Part shown: piece after piece, positions 44,601 to 55,620 of the stretch
Layout of the letters: each line of letters opens with the position of its first letter
Numbering within the stretch: the first letter of the stretch is position 1
From: Allodiplogaster sudhausi
Taxonomy: Eukaryota; Nematoda; Chromadorea; Rhabditida; Diplogasteridae
Assembly: GCA_945643635.1 (NCBI GenBank)
Contig: CALZFC010000010.1
Coordinates: forward strand, 2,128,001-2,192,000
Reading direction: 5' to 3'
DNA: 64,000 bases
Made by a program: the position numbers and the translations under genes
The notes under the pieces: model-generated
What the model was told of the DNA's origin: nothing
The model's input: only the letters and a program-made list of their open reading frames with translations
The model's database searches: none

Positions 44601-44951
44601 TACTCAAGGCCATGACTCTGTATTTCGGCGCTTCTGCGCCCATCACACTCTCTCTCTCTCTCTCTCTCTCTCATGCGGCCTTCTCTCCGGCCACTCCGCC
44701 TTCGCCTCCTTGGCCCTTCTCCTCTTTCTCCTTCTCCTCCTTCTCTGCCCTCTTCCTCGCCCGTTCTGCGCCTTCTTTCGACATCTAGACACTGAAGAAG
44801 TTGGGACAATATTCTTTTGTAAATCGTGATTAATTTATTATCATGATTAATTTAAAAAAAAGCAGATTCAACATTGATTTGTTGATTCAATTGATACCGC
44901 AAAAATTGAAAGCATTTCAGTTTTTAGTACTTTTGCTTTTGTATTGAATAC

Positions 44952-47900
44952 CTAATCACGTCCTCGCAGCGCCGGGAGAACTCCTGAACGTTGAGGGAAT
45001 CCTCCGTCGTTGAGTCGGCGACTTGCATGAGAACTCCGGCAAAGGTGACGAGAGCGAAGGCGAGCTGCTGAAATGGAGAGAAAATCAATAATGAAGCAAT
45101 CAAATCAACAAATCCATAAAAAAAATTCCGGTAATTTATTGATAGTTTTCATTGTCACATCCGATTTAATACCCTTGTTTGATTGACTTGCCGATTCCCA
45201 ATATATTTATCAACCAATTCGTTTCCCACCATTGAGTCTCTCGATGAACCTATTTTCACGAAAAAAAAGTCCTACACGGACCGGACACTGACACTCGGCT
45301 CCCTGATCGCGCCGTGGCGGTGGTGGCGGATAGACTTGGCCAACTCGAAGACGATGTCCGTCGTGATCTCTTGCTTTTAGAAGGCCTTCTTGAGCAGCAT
45401 CTGCAAGTCTATATAATTTTCTGTCTTTTTGATATTCAATGTTAGGAAAATTATTATTTTTAACAAATATTTACCTGGACCAGGAGGAAGGCGCCCGTGC
45501 GTCCGATGCCTTGACGGCAGTGCACGAGGAGGCGCCTGCCAGCTTAGACAGAGGCCTTGAAGCCCATATACGCAGCATCCTGCAATTGTGGACGGGTGGG
45601 CGGAGCTTAACGTGATAACGCGCTTTTTCGAGGCCAAAATTTATGTATATTTTCAACGGACGGAGCGATCAACAATGTGATCTGATTGTGAGCTGAAGAG
45701 CTCCATTAGGCCATGCGAGCGTAAGAAATTTTTTAGTTTTTTTTTTTAGGTTAGAAATTCCAGAGGGTGGCTCGGTTAACAGCGTCGACGAGGCACCAAA
45801 ACTTACGATGATCTTAGCCCGCTCGGCGGTGATGTCATGTTCCGTCCAGTCGTGGCAGTGCAAGTGGAAGTGGTCGACCACGTACGTGCCCGTGATGCCC
45901 TCCTCGTCCCACTTCAGCTTGATCTGCAGCTTGCGGTAGATGTAGGACCTCTGTAAAAAAGTACATACTTTACTGCTTTCTACTTTTCAGAAAAAAATCA
46001 TTACTCGTTTGACGAATCCCGAATGGTCCTTTGATTGTGAGCTTTAAGAGAGCCTCTCTGTAAGACTCAAGGAGGCTTGTATAGGCGCCTGCCCTGAGGA
46101 ATTTTTGTTTAGTTTAGCGTTGTAAACTTTATGACGGATGTATCCCTTGTTCATAACGAAGTCTAGGCGGTCAGAAAGTTTAGAAAATTTTTTTTCACTT
46201 AGATATAAGTCGTAATGTTCATAAACTTTGGATGACCATATCTAACGTTATACTTAATATTTCTCAATATTCCTTTCACTGGTCGATTCCTTGTCGAAAA
46301 ATACACAAAAAAGTCCCAGATGACCATATTCGAAAAATTAACATTTTTATAACTTTTGGTCAATTGAATTTTTTGAAATGTCGTTTTCAGGCAATAACTT
46401 TTTTTATTATTATGACTTGCAGAAAACTGAATCTTCCATAAGAAAGAGGAGAAAAAAATACACATAATATGTGTCTACGAGGAAAAATCTCCAATTTTTT
46501 TGGGTATCTGCATTTGAATATAGGTTTCTGAGCAAATTTCGGCTTTGGCTGCAAACCATAACTTCTTTCAAACTTCATCAATTTTAAAACGGAATAGTCC
46601 ATTCGATGTAATTTTTTATCCTCTTTAAAATGGTATGTACTTTGTATGCAAAAGAAATTAGTCTAAAGGCCTAAAATTGACTTTTTGTGTTTTTGGCCTA
46701 TTTCTTGTGTTAAAATACTCGTTCTTTGGACCATTAATGGGTCATATAGACCGACTTTCCACATAATATTTACTTTATAAGAAAGAGCAGTTAAAACTGA
46801 GTCGGATACAGCTTTCTGATCAAAATCTGAGGATACTTTTTTGGGAATACGTATTTGAATGCTGACGGTTGAAGGCGATATTGCTGAATATTTTTTAGCA
46901 AATATTTAAAATTAGTTCTTTTGAAATATCTAGCACCAAATAATGGCTATTCCCGAATTCTTTGCAGTTGTTTAATGATCTACCACTCAAAAGTACTCAA
47001 AATGTCAAGAAATTTCATTTTTACGAGCCAAGATGGCGAAATAAATGTACGAAAACTCCTTCAAAGCCAACTATCAGGTCATTTGTGAGCCGGATTGCCA
47101 GAAAGGTCATAACCATTCGAAAGAGCAGAGACTTTTACATAATATATCCACCGATGAAAGAGCAAAACCTGTACATGTTTCAGAAATCTTGAAATTTCGA
47201 AAAAAAATCGACTACAGGATTCGACTATTTTGAGCTGTTCTGCGAAAGCTGGTAAAAATGGAAACTATGTTCGAAAAACTCTACAATAATGTTAGTTGAG
47301 ACGAGAAACATGAATTTGATGTTCATTTTCTTCTTTTGAGTACCATCCATGGTACGCTTGATCGAAATGAAATTTCCAAGAATAGAAATTTTTAAATTTC
47401 CCGCCAAAGAAATAAACCTTTTCCTTGACGGCCGAAATTCGCACGTCGACGCTCACTACGCCGACCTTCATCTGCTCGAGCGAGCCCTTGGAGAACGGAA
47501 GGAAGTCGGTCGAGGACTGCAGTTGGCAGGAGATTTGAATTAAATACTTTTCTTTTTTTCTTTAATTTGTCCTAATAATCGATAATAACTCTGGCAAAAC
47601 AACCTTTTTTCGGAAAAAAAATCTTTGTAACAGAATGAAAGCAAAGTGCGCACCCCATCTTCCATTGCCTCGCCACGCTGAGTCAACTGCACGACGCACT
47701 TCACGTCGGCGGCCACGAGACTCTTGAAGAACTCGCCGAGGATCTCCTTGGATGGGCACTGAAATAGAAAAGATGAGAACAATGATAATATGTCTTTCGA
47801 AGGGAAAAAATTTATCTAACGCAAATTATAGCTGCTTGCGTTTCTTATTCTTATTCTTACTATTATTTTTAAATGCATTTATGCAATCGTGCCTGCGCCG

Positions 47901-48004
47901 CAATGAAAAGCTTCTCGTCGTCGACCCAATTCCAGTGCATTTGCTCCTTGCACGGCAGATCCGTGCACACGGCAGACGCGGCGATTAATGGAATATCGTT
48001 GGAG
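44952..48004 (-). pseudogene. Protein tyrosine phosphatase catalytic domain, two stops
   Basis: Seven exons on minus: 48,004-47,893 (WVDDEKLFIAAQ), 47,758-47,654 (EILGEFFKSLVAADVKCVV), 47,516-47,418, 45,950-45,807 (HFHLHCHDWTEHDI), 45,579-45,475 (LLVHCRQGIGRTGAFLLV), 45,400-45,278 and 45,067-44,952 (QLAFALVTFAGVLMQ). The order matches classical PTP domains. The P-loop HCRQGIGRTG keeps Cys and Arg, but the WPD loop is WTE. In-frame TAA occurs in the P-loop exon (before AGRRLLVHC) and in the next (after MLLKKAF). The first intron has a GC donor. It would dephosphorylate tyrosine if intact, but as read it is disabled or mis-assembled. Confidence 0.8.
45960..47417. other. Long AT-rich intron
   Basis: About 1.4 kb inside the phosphatase gene. 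It contains imperfect repeats such as GGATGACCATAT (about 46,226 and, as GATGACCATATT, about 46,319) and TTTTTGGG with ATTTGAAT (46,497 and 46,841). I see no gene, and an old AT-rich transposon is possible. Confidence 0.4.
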
Positions 48005-48119
48005 CTGAAAGAATATCGATTGAACTGTTGCTCTATTGCTGACGACAATCTTATTGTAAGCGGTTTCGAAATCATTTTAAACTTTTTTTAATTTTGAAGA
48101 AAAACAAAAGCGAAATGTC

Positions 48120-48548
48120 ACGTACGCTCCGAGCACTTCTTCACTTCCTTGGTGCATTCCTTCGAAATGACGAAATTGGGAAATGTCACGTAATGTCCGA
48201 GCAGCACATTCTTCGATTTGCCGCCGTCCTTCGGAACGAGTGCCGATTCGGGGACATTGCAGTCGCTGCTCTTCTCGAAGGAGAGCCACAAGTAGAGCAC
48301 GGCCAGCGGATCGCAGTTGAGGACGACGGTAGGTTGGATGGCTGCGAGGATTCAATATTTTATAAGATATTATAGGATTAGGATTCAATTCTTTATAATA
48401 TTCATAAGATATTTTTTCATTACTTTTAATTCTCAATATTATTGTACCTAGTGATTATATGTATACATGAAATGATGAAATAACTCACCCTAGCAATCTT
48501 CGCGAGCCGGCGGTCAAGCTGCCCCAGGAACGAGAAGCGGAGACGCAT
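48120..48548 (-). pseudogene. Leader and Ly6-like exons upstream of the phosphatase
   Basis: Exon 48,548-48,489 (MRLRFSFLGQLDRRLAKIAR) is the inverted counterpart of 38,761-38,821 but has one G fewer at the donor. Exon 48,341 to about 48,125 reads TVVLNCDPLAVLYLWLSFE and KECTKEVKKCSE, cysteine-bearing but not clearly Ly6. The one-base loss shifts the frame into this exon. It lies directly 5' of the phosphatase exons in the same orientation, so a fused transcript is conceivable. Weak. Confidence 0.45.
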
Positions 48549-48774
48549 TTCTGCAAGACCGAGAGAAAGTTTATTTCGGAATACCTATAAAGCTCAATAG
48601 TGAAGGAAAGAAAAAGAAAAGAAGATAGCCTAGTTGTAGCATGGAGAGCAAGAACAAGAGAAAGTATGGAAGAGAGAAAATCGCGAACATGGGCAAAGTG
48701 AAGCGGAAGAAGACGGGGAAATTAAAGGTGAAGGTAACCGGGAATGGAAAAATAACCTCAGTAGTAAGACGGTT

Positions 48775-48965
48775 TCCAATGATTCCCTCAGGAGAACAAT
48801 CGTAATAATGATGAGAAATTGGACAACTCAGCAGCTTTTATACGGCCAGAAATTCCAGTTTCAGGGCTCCAGTTTTTCGGAATATGAAGTTGGCAACAGG
48901 AAAAGTTCAATATTTCATGACTTTGGAAAATGCGTTCAGTGGAGTTTATCAGCAAATTTCCGGAA
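48775..48965 (-). promoter_or_regulatory. Family promoter module, copy 3
   Basis: TATAAAAG on minus (48,842-48,835) has the shared upstream block (CATGAAATATTGAACTTTTC) and downstream ATCATTATTACGATTGTTCTC. It faces the leader exon at 48,548. Confidence 0.7.
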
Positions 48966-48989
48966 TCCAAGTGGTGAGCTTCTCATTTC

Positions 48990-49540
48990 GTAAATTTTAT
49001 TATTTGTTGGAGATTCCACGCACAAACGTTCATTGATTGAAAAATTTGAGAGCATGAAATTGCCAACATTCATGTCTTCTATTGGTATATTTATGGTTAT
49101 TTATGACTGACCAAGACCAAAGAAAAAAAATTACTGCTCCTCTTGAGAGATGGAATGAACTCGTTCACCCTAGGAGTAAGCACTTTTATATTCGCTTGTA
49201 ATTTCACATTCCGCACGAACCCGCAACGTGAAAAAGCACACGCCAAAGAGAGTGCGAAGGATTAATTTGAAAGCTCACATAATTATTGGTGATCATCCTC
49301 CTTTAACGCGGTCAGCGCTACAAACATTTCTTCTTCTTCAAATATTGCCGATTCGGTTGTGATACATTTGATGTGCTATTATTATATGAGAATATTTTGT
49401 ACAACTTTAATATTTTCCGCTTCACAAAAATATCGACTATGAGGAACCTCTTTTTAAATACGAGTTGAGCCCATGATGGTGACCACGGGGGTCGATCGAC
49501 TTTATCAGAGGGAGAAGGGAATGAGAGATGGGCCTTTGAG
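48990..49540. other. Gap, no gene seen
   Basis: AT-rich sequence between the promoter module and the end of the membrane protein gene. Nothing was recognised. Confidence 0.45.
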
Positions 49541-49590
49541 GCAGGGTGCTGAGAGAGTCTGGGAAGAGTGGAGGTCGTCAGGGATGGCCG

Positions 49591-50250
49591 CTAGCCGTAC
49601 GTGTGCGCGGAGAAGCCGATGCCGCCGTTGTTGCCGCTGACGTGGAAGCCGAAGCCTTCGCGGTTGCTATGGGGACGGGGCGGCGGAGGAGGTGGTGGAG
49701 GCGGAGGTGGGGGCGGAGGCGGCGGGGGAACATAGGATGGCGGAGGAACGTAGGACGGCGCGACATGAATGCCACCGGAGCGGATCGACCGGAAGATCAG
49801 GAAGATGATGACTCCGACGATCGCGAAGACGCAGAGGCACGTGACAGTCCAAAAGGCAACCATGGCACCATAGCTCATGCCGAAGAGGTACTTCTGAAAC
49901 ATTGAAGGGTGATTAATATCTTAATGTCAGTATTTTTTTTCAAGTCGAATAACAATATTCAGCCAATGTAAGTAACTATGCTGTGAGGTTAAAGCATCTT
50001 GTGTGGGTAGGTACAAAATATACAATTTGCCAGGAGAAAGTAAACAAACATCATTATCGAAGTCTTTCCCAAAGTCGTCTTTCTGCTGGTTCTTGAGATC
50101 ATGGAACTTTTTATCATGGTCTTTCTGAACCTTGGAGGCAACCTTGGAGGCATGGTGTTTATCGAAGTCTTTGCCAAAGTTCTTCATGTCGTTCTCGATT
50201 CTCTCCACAATTTCCCGATGCTGTTCTTCCACGGATTTTGCAGGATCCAT
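49591..50250 (-). CDS. Single-pass membrane protein with polyproline tail
   Basis: Two exons, 50,250-50,050 and 49,893-49,591, join in phase 0 to give 167 residues. The N-terminal 67 residues are charged and helix-prone (MDPAKSVEEQHREIVERIE, HHASKVASKVQKDHDK, FGKDFDND). Exon 2 has a transmembrane segment (TVTCLCVFAIVGVIIFLIF), then SYVPPPSYVPP and a run of 17 prolines, ending GFSAHTYG. No catalytic motif was seen. The polyproline run could bind SH3, WW or EVH1 domains (inference). A TATA-like TTTATAAA lies at 50,331-50,338. The exon-1 paralogue at 38,150 lacks exon 2. The family is not recognised. Confidence 0.75.
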
Positions 50251-50399
50251 CTCGCAGGCGCCCGCTCGTCCGCCGACCCTTCGTCCCCCGAGTGAGTAGG
50301 GAAAGATGAAAGTCCTCTGATCATTCAGCCTTTATAAACTGTTTTCACAAGGAGCAAATGAAAGTACAAACAACTACAAGGACATCAACAGAATGTTCT

Positions 50400-51000
50400 T
50401 GAAGCGATCGCCTGCCCTTCTGAACCTCGTCGAGGTCAGTGCACCAAAGAGCATCAATTGTTCACTTATTCAGTTTTTTGTGAATAGATTTTCACAATCA
50501 TCATCAAAATATAGTTATATTGTCGCGATTATATGCAGTTTTTTTAATGTTAGCTAAATGTAGCATGCAGAATATTAATGCGCGAGTACCCTTAAAGAGA
50601 AAACCTTTTTCGTTTTCTCATGTAGCACGGGATTCACTTTAACCTAGCGAACCAAAACAAAAATTTGTCGACCTAAATAAAGATATTTTGCTAACTGAAT
50701 GGAATGGTCCGGAGCGTGTGCTTGCAGATCTCAAGACATTTTAGCCCCTTATATTCACTCTTATACGTACTATTCTCTTGCATGCTCGCTCAACGAACAA
50801 CACTTTCTTTATTATCACATAGGAAAGGTCGAGATAATGGAAGATGAAAGGAAAACGTTGCGAGGTGGGGGGAGGGGGGGGGGAATTTCTTCTAACATGC
50901 ACGAACATTTGCCGGAGAATTCCTTTAAAACAGTCCATTTGTCATAGTACTATTTGATTGGCACGAATAATGTTTTTTTCCGGGGTTGCTTACCCCTACA
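50400..51000. other. Mirrored leader region
   Basis: The interval 50,330-50,990 is largely an inverted counterpart of 37.6-38.1 kb (AGAACATTCTGTTGATG-like, GGTCGAGATAATGGAAGATG, a run of Gs near 50,860-50,882). No additional gene was recognised. Confidence 0.5.
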
Positions 51001-51015
51001 TACACGGCGTCCCGA

Positions 51016-51190
51016 CACTTCGTCAAAAGACACTTCGTCAATTGACGTTTCGTCAAAATTTTTGGATACATTTCGTCAAAAGGCATTTCGTCAAAAAAAA
51101 ATTATCTTGGCGACTTTTCGTCAAACAGACATTTCGTCAAACGACTTTCCGTCACAATATTTTTCTAATGTAGACATTTCGTCAATTTAT
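51016..51190 (+). repeat. TTTCGTCAAA interspersed array
   Basis: Nine copies of (A/C)TTTCGTCAAA or close variants with irregular 13-35 bp spacing. The spacers are not conserved. Confidence 0.9.
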
Positions 51191-51372
51191 TACCATTTTT
51201 ATTCTCGCATCAAGCTCATCAATAATTAATGTAGTATACTGTTGTATGTGTATTTTTCTCCACTGAATGCTTATTTGTGGTTGCATTTGTCTCTGTTCAA
51301 TTTGACAGAATAATTAAAGGAATAGTTGAGCTAGGTATGAATTGTATGTACAACAGTTGAACGATTGCAGAG

Positions 51373-51838
51373 AAGCGATCATGAACTCGGATCAAGAGGC
51401 CATGGAGAGCCTGCTGCATTTTGAGAGAGTGCAGGGTGTTGTGCTTCTAGTATGAGGGTCCGTTAACCTTTAAGAGAGGGCAGAGAAACGATGCAGAGCT
51501 TCAGGCAAGAAGACATGGGCCTAGCAAAGTGAGTGCGAAGCTGTTCATCTAGAGAGACTTAGAGAAATTGAGAGGGTTGCAAGAAAAATACGAAATTTCT
51601 GCTTCTCTAGCTCTCTCTCTCTCTCTCTCTGGTCCATCGACGATATGGAACCATTCATTGTATCTCCCTGCAGTTACATTCTCATGTCGACGCCAAAAAT
51701 TCCCCAGACCCCAACGGCGAGCAAGGACTGACTGAGTACAAGCTCATGCGTCTTCAGATGGGATCGCCTCCCACTAAGACAAGCAAGAAAAAGTACGCCA
51801 AGCTGAACGACCGTCTGAAAGCTGTCCTGCTGTTTCTT
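51373..51838 (+). other. Possible exon fragments of an unrecognised gene
   Basis: The stretch starting 51,380 reads MNSDQEAMESLLHFERVQG, then stops. After a CTGCAG acceptor at about 51,672, a frame reads SPDPNGEQGLTEYKLMRLQ and TSKKKYAKLNDRLKAVLL, then runs into module R sequence. Composition is coding-like. The family was not recognised and the gene is truncated. Confidence 0.35.
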
Positions 51839-52590
51839 CTAACATGCACGAACATTTACCGGAGAATTCCTTTAAGACAGTCCATTTGTCATACTACTAT
51901 TTGATTGGCACGAATAATGTTTTTTTCCGGGGTTGCTTATTCCTACATACACATATTGATATTGAACTACTGAGACAGCGCGCATGATTTATACAGAGCG
52001 AGTGACTGCTCTCGTGTAAGGGAGGGGGCGGGATGTAATGGCAGGGGATGAAGACGAACAGCAAACCCAGTGAGGACAGATCTGCGCCCCTCCTCTCTCT
52101 TGTTGGATTCGACATTCAGGTCTGGCGGCCGATCTGGCCCTGTTCTTCTCCTTTTCTTAAGTCAGAGACCCCCAATCCCTTTGATCCCTACAATTGCCAC
52201 CAGTTGTATGTATGCCTCTTCTGTTTGCCCTTCTTCCTCTCCTAAACACGCCGACTCGCCAATGCGCCAAATCGCCAGGACAAAACACACAACATTTATG
52301 ATTGTTTGAGACTGCCTATTCCGTGGGAGAGAATGGAAGAGAGAAGGCAGAGCCAGCCCGAAGGAGCACCACCATTTGAGCAGGGATGCTACCGAGGAAG
52401 AACGCGTTGCAAGTGCCAGAATTCGTCTGAATATTTCATCTTCAAAACAGAGTCTGGTTTCTCTATTTTATCCAAACAAGTAATTTTATATCAGTTTAGA
52501 GGAAACAAATCAAAAGTCGACATTCGGATCGGGCGTCGTTGTGGAGTTCTCCTTCAGGTACGTTGCCACTGCCTCCGCCTGTAGCCGCTT
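51838..52590 (-). repeat. Dispersed module R, copy 4
   Basis: Inverted relative to copies 2 and 3. It contains the tail exon (52,586 to about 52,524, ending DPNVDF and TGA on minus), the leader-like MVVLLRAGSAFSLPFSPTE segment (about 52,376-52,316) and the GAGTGACTGCTCTCG end. The CT/GA sequence order mirrors 37.1-37.6 kb. Confidence 0.65.
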
Positions 52591-52689
52591 CTGAATAACT
52601 TGAAGATTAAGGTTGGAAATAAATATAATGTTTCTGCATATATGTTTCGTCTACATGAAACACAAGATCAATTGAATCTCGATATTGCT

Positions 52690-52895
52690 GGTGCAACGAT
52701 CATTTAAGCGACTGTCGAAGTAGCAGTGGTACTTTTTTCCGTGTGATATTTGCTTGGGTTGTATAACACGTCCAAGTCGAGAATATACTGAATAAGGCAG
52801 ATCGGAGTATGAGCAGTACATTGCTCGACGGAAAAGCGTTCCCGCTCACGATCTCGCATCGGCCGGGAGGTCCCTGAGTTTGACTCCATATGTCT
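52690..52895 (-). pseudogene. ET-like exons 2 and 3 fused without intron
   Basis: On minus, a GGACCTCCCGG start (GPPGRC) is followed by YILDLDVLYNPSKYHTEK, running directly into YHCYFDSR. In the intact paralogues exon 2 and exon 3 are separated by an intron of about 75-90 bp and some 15-25 more residues. The junction here lacks both, so this is a deletion or retro-derived copy. Frame breaks are present. Confidence 0.65.
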
Positions 52896-52999
52896 TCAGA
52901 AAGTACTGTGATCAACTCCATTCCCATTTTTTATAGTGATTTGACTAAACGATAAATAAAATATGAGTGAAAACTCATGCCAGGCGGGAACAAATGAAA

Positions 53000-53400
53000 A
53001 GAAAGAAGGTTTAAAGGTAAGCCGAAAAGCTAAAGAAGAAGCTCTTTCCAATGAACACAAATCATTCACTTTTATTATAGGCCTGCCACGGAAAAAAAGA
53101 GAAATCGAGAAAGAAATAACAAACGACTATTCCACTCCTCTTCCAATGCTCCTCAAGCTAATGATTCATTCACCAGTTTTCCTTTTCTGAATTCCTTTCA
53201 ACTAATTCTCATCTTCGAGAGAATTGAACGTACACCTGTTAACTTCGTTCATGTTCAGTTAGTAACGAATGTTCATTAGTAATCGCCCATATTTTCTCGA
53301 ATAAACAACGACGACAGAATGCATAAAACGAAAAAGATGCCCTAGCTCGGACTAATCACTTTGATCAACTTCGAAACAGGAGAGAAACACGAAGGAACAA
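53000..53400 (-). repeat. Mirror of the 13.1-13.5 kb upstream block
   Basis: On minus this carries AATGATTTGTGTTCATTG and the TCTCGAAGATGAGAATTAG... to TTAACAGGTGTACG order that parallels 13,080-13,400 plus, including the AACGAATGTTCATTAG and CTTTGATCAACTTCGAAAC segments. No exon of its own. Confidence 0.55.
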
Positions 53401-53439
53401 CAATCCTTGGCTCAGTAAGTCAATGCAGTTTCATATACA

Positions 53440-53760
53440 CACAGAAAAAAATGTTATGCACAAAAAATGTTATGGAAAAATGTTCCGTGGAGATGTTACG
53501 CTGAGAAAAACATGTGATGTTTTCGCCCTCGTGAGCGTCGCCTCCTCTTAAGAAAAAAAACGTAACATTTTTTGTAAATACCTGCATGATACGTGGAGCG
53601 CTACATTTGGGCACGCACAAAAATGTTACGTTTGGCCGGAAAGGAGGAGAGCGTAGGGAGAGCGCCACCTCCAAAGAGCGAAGTAGCGATCACGTCCGAT
53701 CTGTCAAGTTAAGCAACATCGAGCGGCGACACTTAGGGGTTCGAACCCACATGTGGTCAA
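53440..53760. repeat. Repeat unit with 5S rRNA-like segment
   Basis: It begins with several AAATGTTA(C/T)G motifs (53,450-53,640). The interval 53,690-53,730 contains CACGTCCGATCTG, then CAAGTTAAGCAAC, closely matching the internal control region of eukaryotic 5S rRNA. GGTTCGAACCC, a tRNA-type B box, follows at 53,736-53,746. It is too short and broken for a functional 5S gene. A 5S- or tRNA-derived SINE is possible. Confidence 0.6.
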
Positions 53761-53884
53761 CGTTTTCCCAACATGTTTTACGCGTTTTATTTTACATAAA
53801 AACCTACAGTAAAAACCTTCAATTGTGTCATCTGAGGTCAGCTGGGTCAACATGCTCCAAATGTTACCTTTATTTTATTTTTAA

Positions 53885-53926
53885 GAGTCTGTCTCTCTGT
53901 CTCTGTCTCTCTCTCTCCTCTTTATG

Positions 53927-53969
<43 letters not shown>

Positions 53970-54038
53970 GTGTGTGTGTCTCTCTCTCACTGTTTCGCTC
54001 TAGCGCTCGCTCTGTCTCTCTCTCTGTATCTCTCTTTG

Positions 54039-54112
<74 letters not shown>
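53885..54112. repeat. CT microsatellite
   Basis: Long CT tract with TG and TA interruptions. The apparent reading frames are repeat artefacts. Confidence 0.95.
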
Positions 54113-54359
54113 ATTCGATCGCAAAGACGACTGCAGTTTCATAAACCATAGTAAAATGTCCCTTTTTCCATAAATCACCCCCTCCGGTTGGCCCCGGAGA
54201 AACAGGCTCTACGAAATCGGTCTCTCCATCTCAGCTAAGTGACAAAAGTCTTTTCTGAGAGTTTCACTGGTTTAATAAATACACACTATTACAAAATTGA
54301 ACAGAGAGTAAGAGGAGAGTGGGAGAGACAGCATAGAACACTCTCTCCCTCTTTCTCTG

Positions 54360-54635
54360 CCTTCATATTCTCTTTCTCTTTATAAAGGAACAATGTTCGT
54401 GATGCCAGGAATTGGCCGTGTGGCAAAAGTTGGATCACTCGCTTTTGTGCGTGTAATCAAACCGCTCAACTTTACTTATCCGCATCTCTCTGTACCTCAT
54501 TAGAACCGCCTTTCTATGTAGAATCTAATGACATAGAGAGAGAGTGTGACCTTTCCGTCTCTGTATAGCAAAAGAAACACAAAAACTCACAAATCTCACA
54601 AACAGTCGTTTCTGCGCTCAATTTTCAATCAGTAT

Positions 54636-54674
<39 letters not shown>

Positions 54675-55195
54675 TTCGCTCCCTCGCTCCCTCTCTCTTT
54701 CTCTCTCTCCCTCTCTCTCTCTGACTCTCTGTCTCTTTCTCTCTCTCTCATTCTAATAACAGTTTCGTGTACCCGTACAGCTCTCTCGCTTTTGATGTGA
54801 ACACTACAAGGAGACCGAATATACATACACAACACTCTTTTTCTCTCTCTGTCTCTAAATATCTCTATCTCTCCCGCACCACTCTGTCTCTGCAAAAAAT
54901 TGCATTTTTATGTATACATTACAGCATGTACAACTCAATTAATCTTCTTGGCACGCTTCCAAAATTTGTGAGTTTTGTGTTTCTTTTGCTGTGAACACTA
55001 TAAAAGAGACCGAAAGGTGACTCTCTCTCTATGTCATTACATTCTGCCCAGAAAGGCGGTTGTAATGAGGTACAGAGAGATGTGTAAAAGTCACGTTGAG
55101 CGTTGTTCTTACACTTACAAGTTTGCGCACAAGGGTGAAGCACACGGCCAACTCCTGATATCACGAACAGTGTTCACTTATAAAGAGAAAGAGAG
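54360..55195. repeat. Foldback palindrome 1
   Basis: The interval 54,360-54,610 is inverted at about 54,962-55,190. Pairs include CTCTTTATAAAGGAACAATG with its counterpart near 55,170, CTCATTAGAACCGCCTTTC with GAAAGGCGGTTGTAATGAG, and AGCAAAAGAAACACAAAA with TTTTGTGTTTCTTTTGCT. The loop is CT microsatellite. Confidence 0.8.
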
Positions 55196-55620
55196 AGAGA
55201 GAATAGAGAGAGAGCGAGTTTTGCCATACGGACAATTCCTGACATCTTTCTTTCTTTCATTCTTTCTTTCTTTCCCTCTCTCCCTTTCTTCTCTCTCTCC
55301 TCTCTCTATCTCTCTCGCTTCTCTCTCTCTCTCTCTCTTTTTCTCTCTCTCTCTCTCTCTGTCGGTGCATCGCCCTCTCTCTATGTTTCGTCTCTCTTCG
55401 ATCTAATAGCAGCGAATCGATACTAAGGATGGATTAGCAGTTATTAATTAGAATGAAGAGAGAGTTCAAGGGGAGTAGAAAATGAACTGTGACCCTTGTT
55501 AACAGCAAGAATGAACAGCGAGATGATGAACACTCTACATGATTGCGCAAAACACTGGAAAATTGTAGTAAAAAAATTGCATAATATGCCAGTTGACGAA
55601 AAGTCGTCGTTTAAAAAGAA

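Noticed and set aside
44588..44829. Leu-rich or Arg-rich small protein near a CT tract
   Set aside because: Frames on both strands are driven by the pyrimidine-rich sequence; possible phosphatase tail exon not supported by a clear acceptor.
45278..45579. Stop-codon reassignment to explain the two TAA codons
   Set aside because: RPS27, the transposase and the last ET-like exons all end at TAA at the expected place.
51016..51190. CRISPR-like array from the TTTCGTCAAA repeats
   Set aside because: Repeats are 10 bp with irregular spacers in a eukaryotic context; no cas genes.
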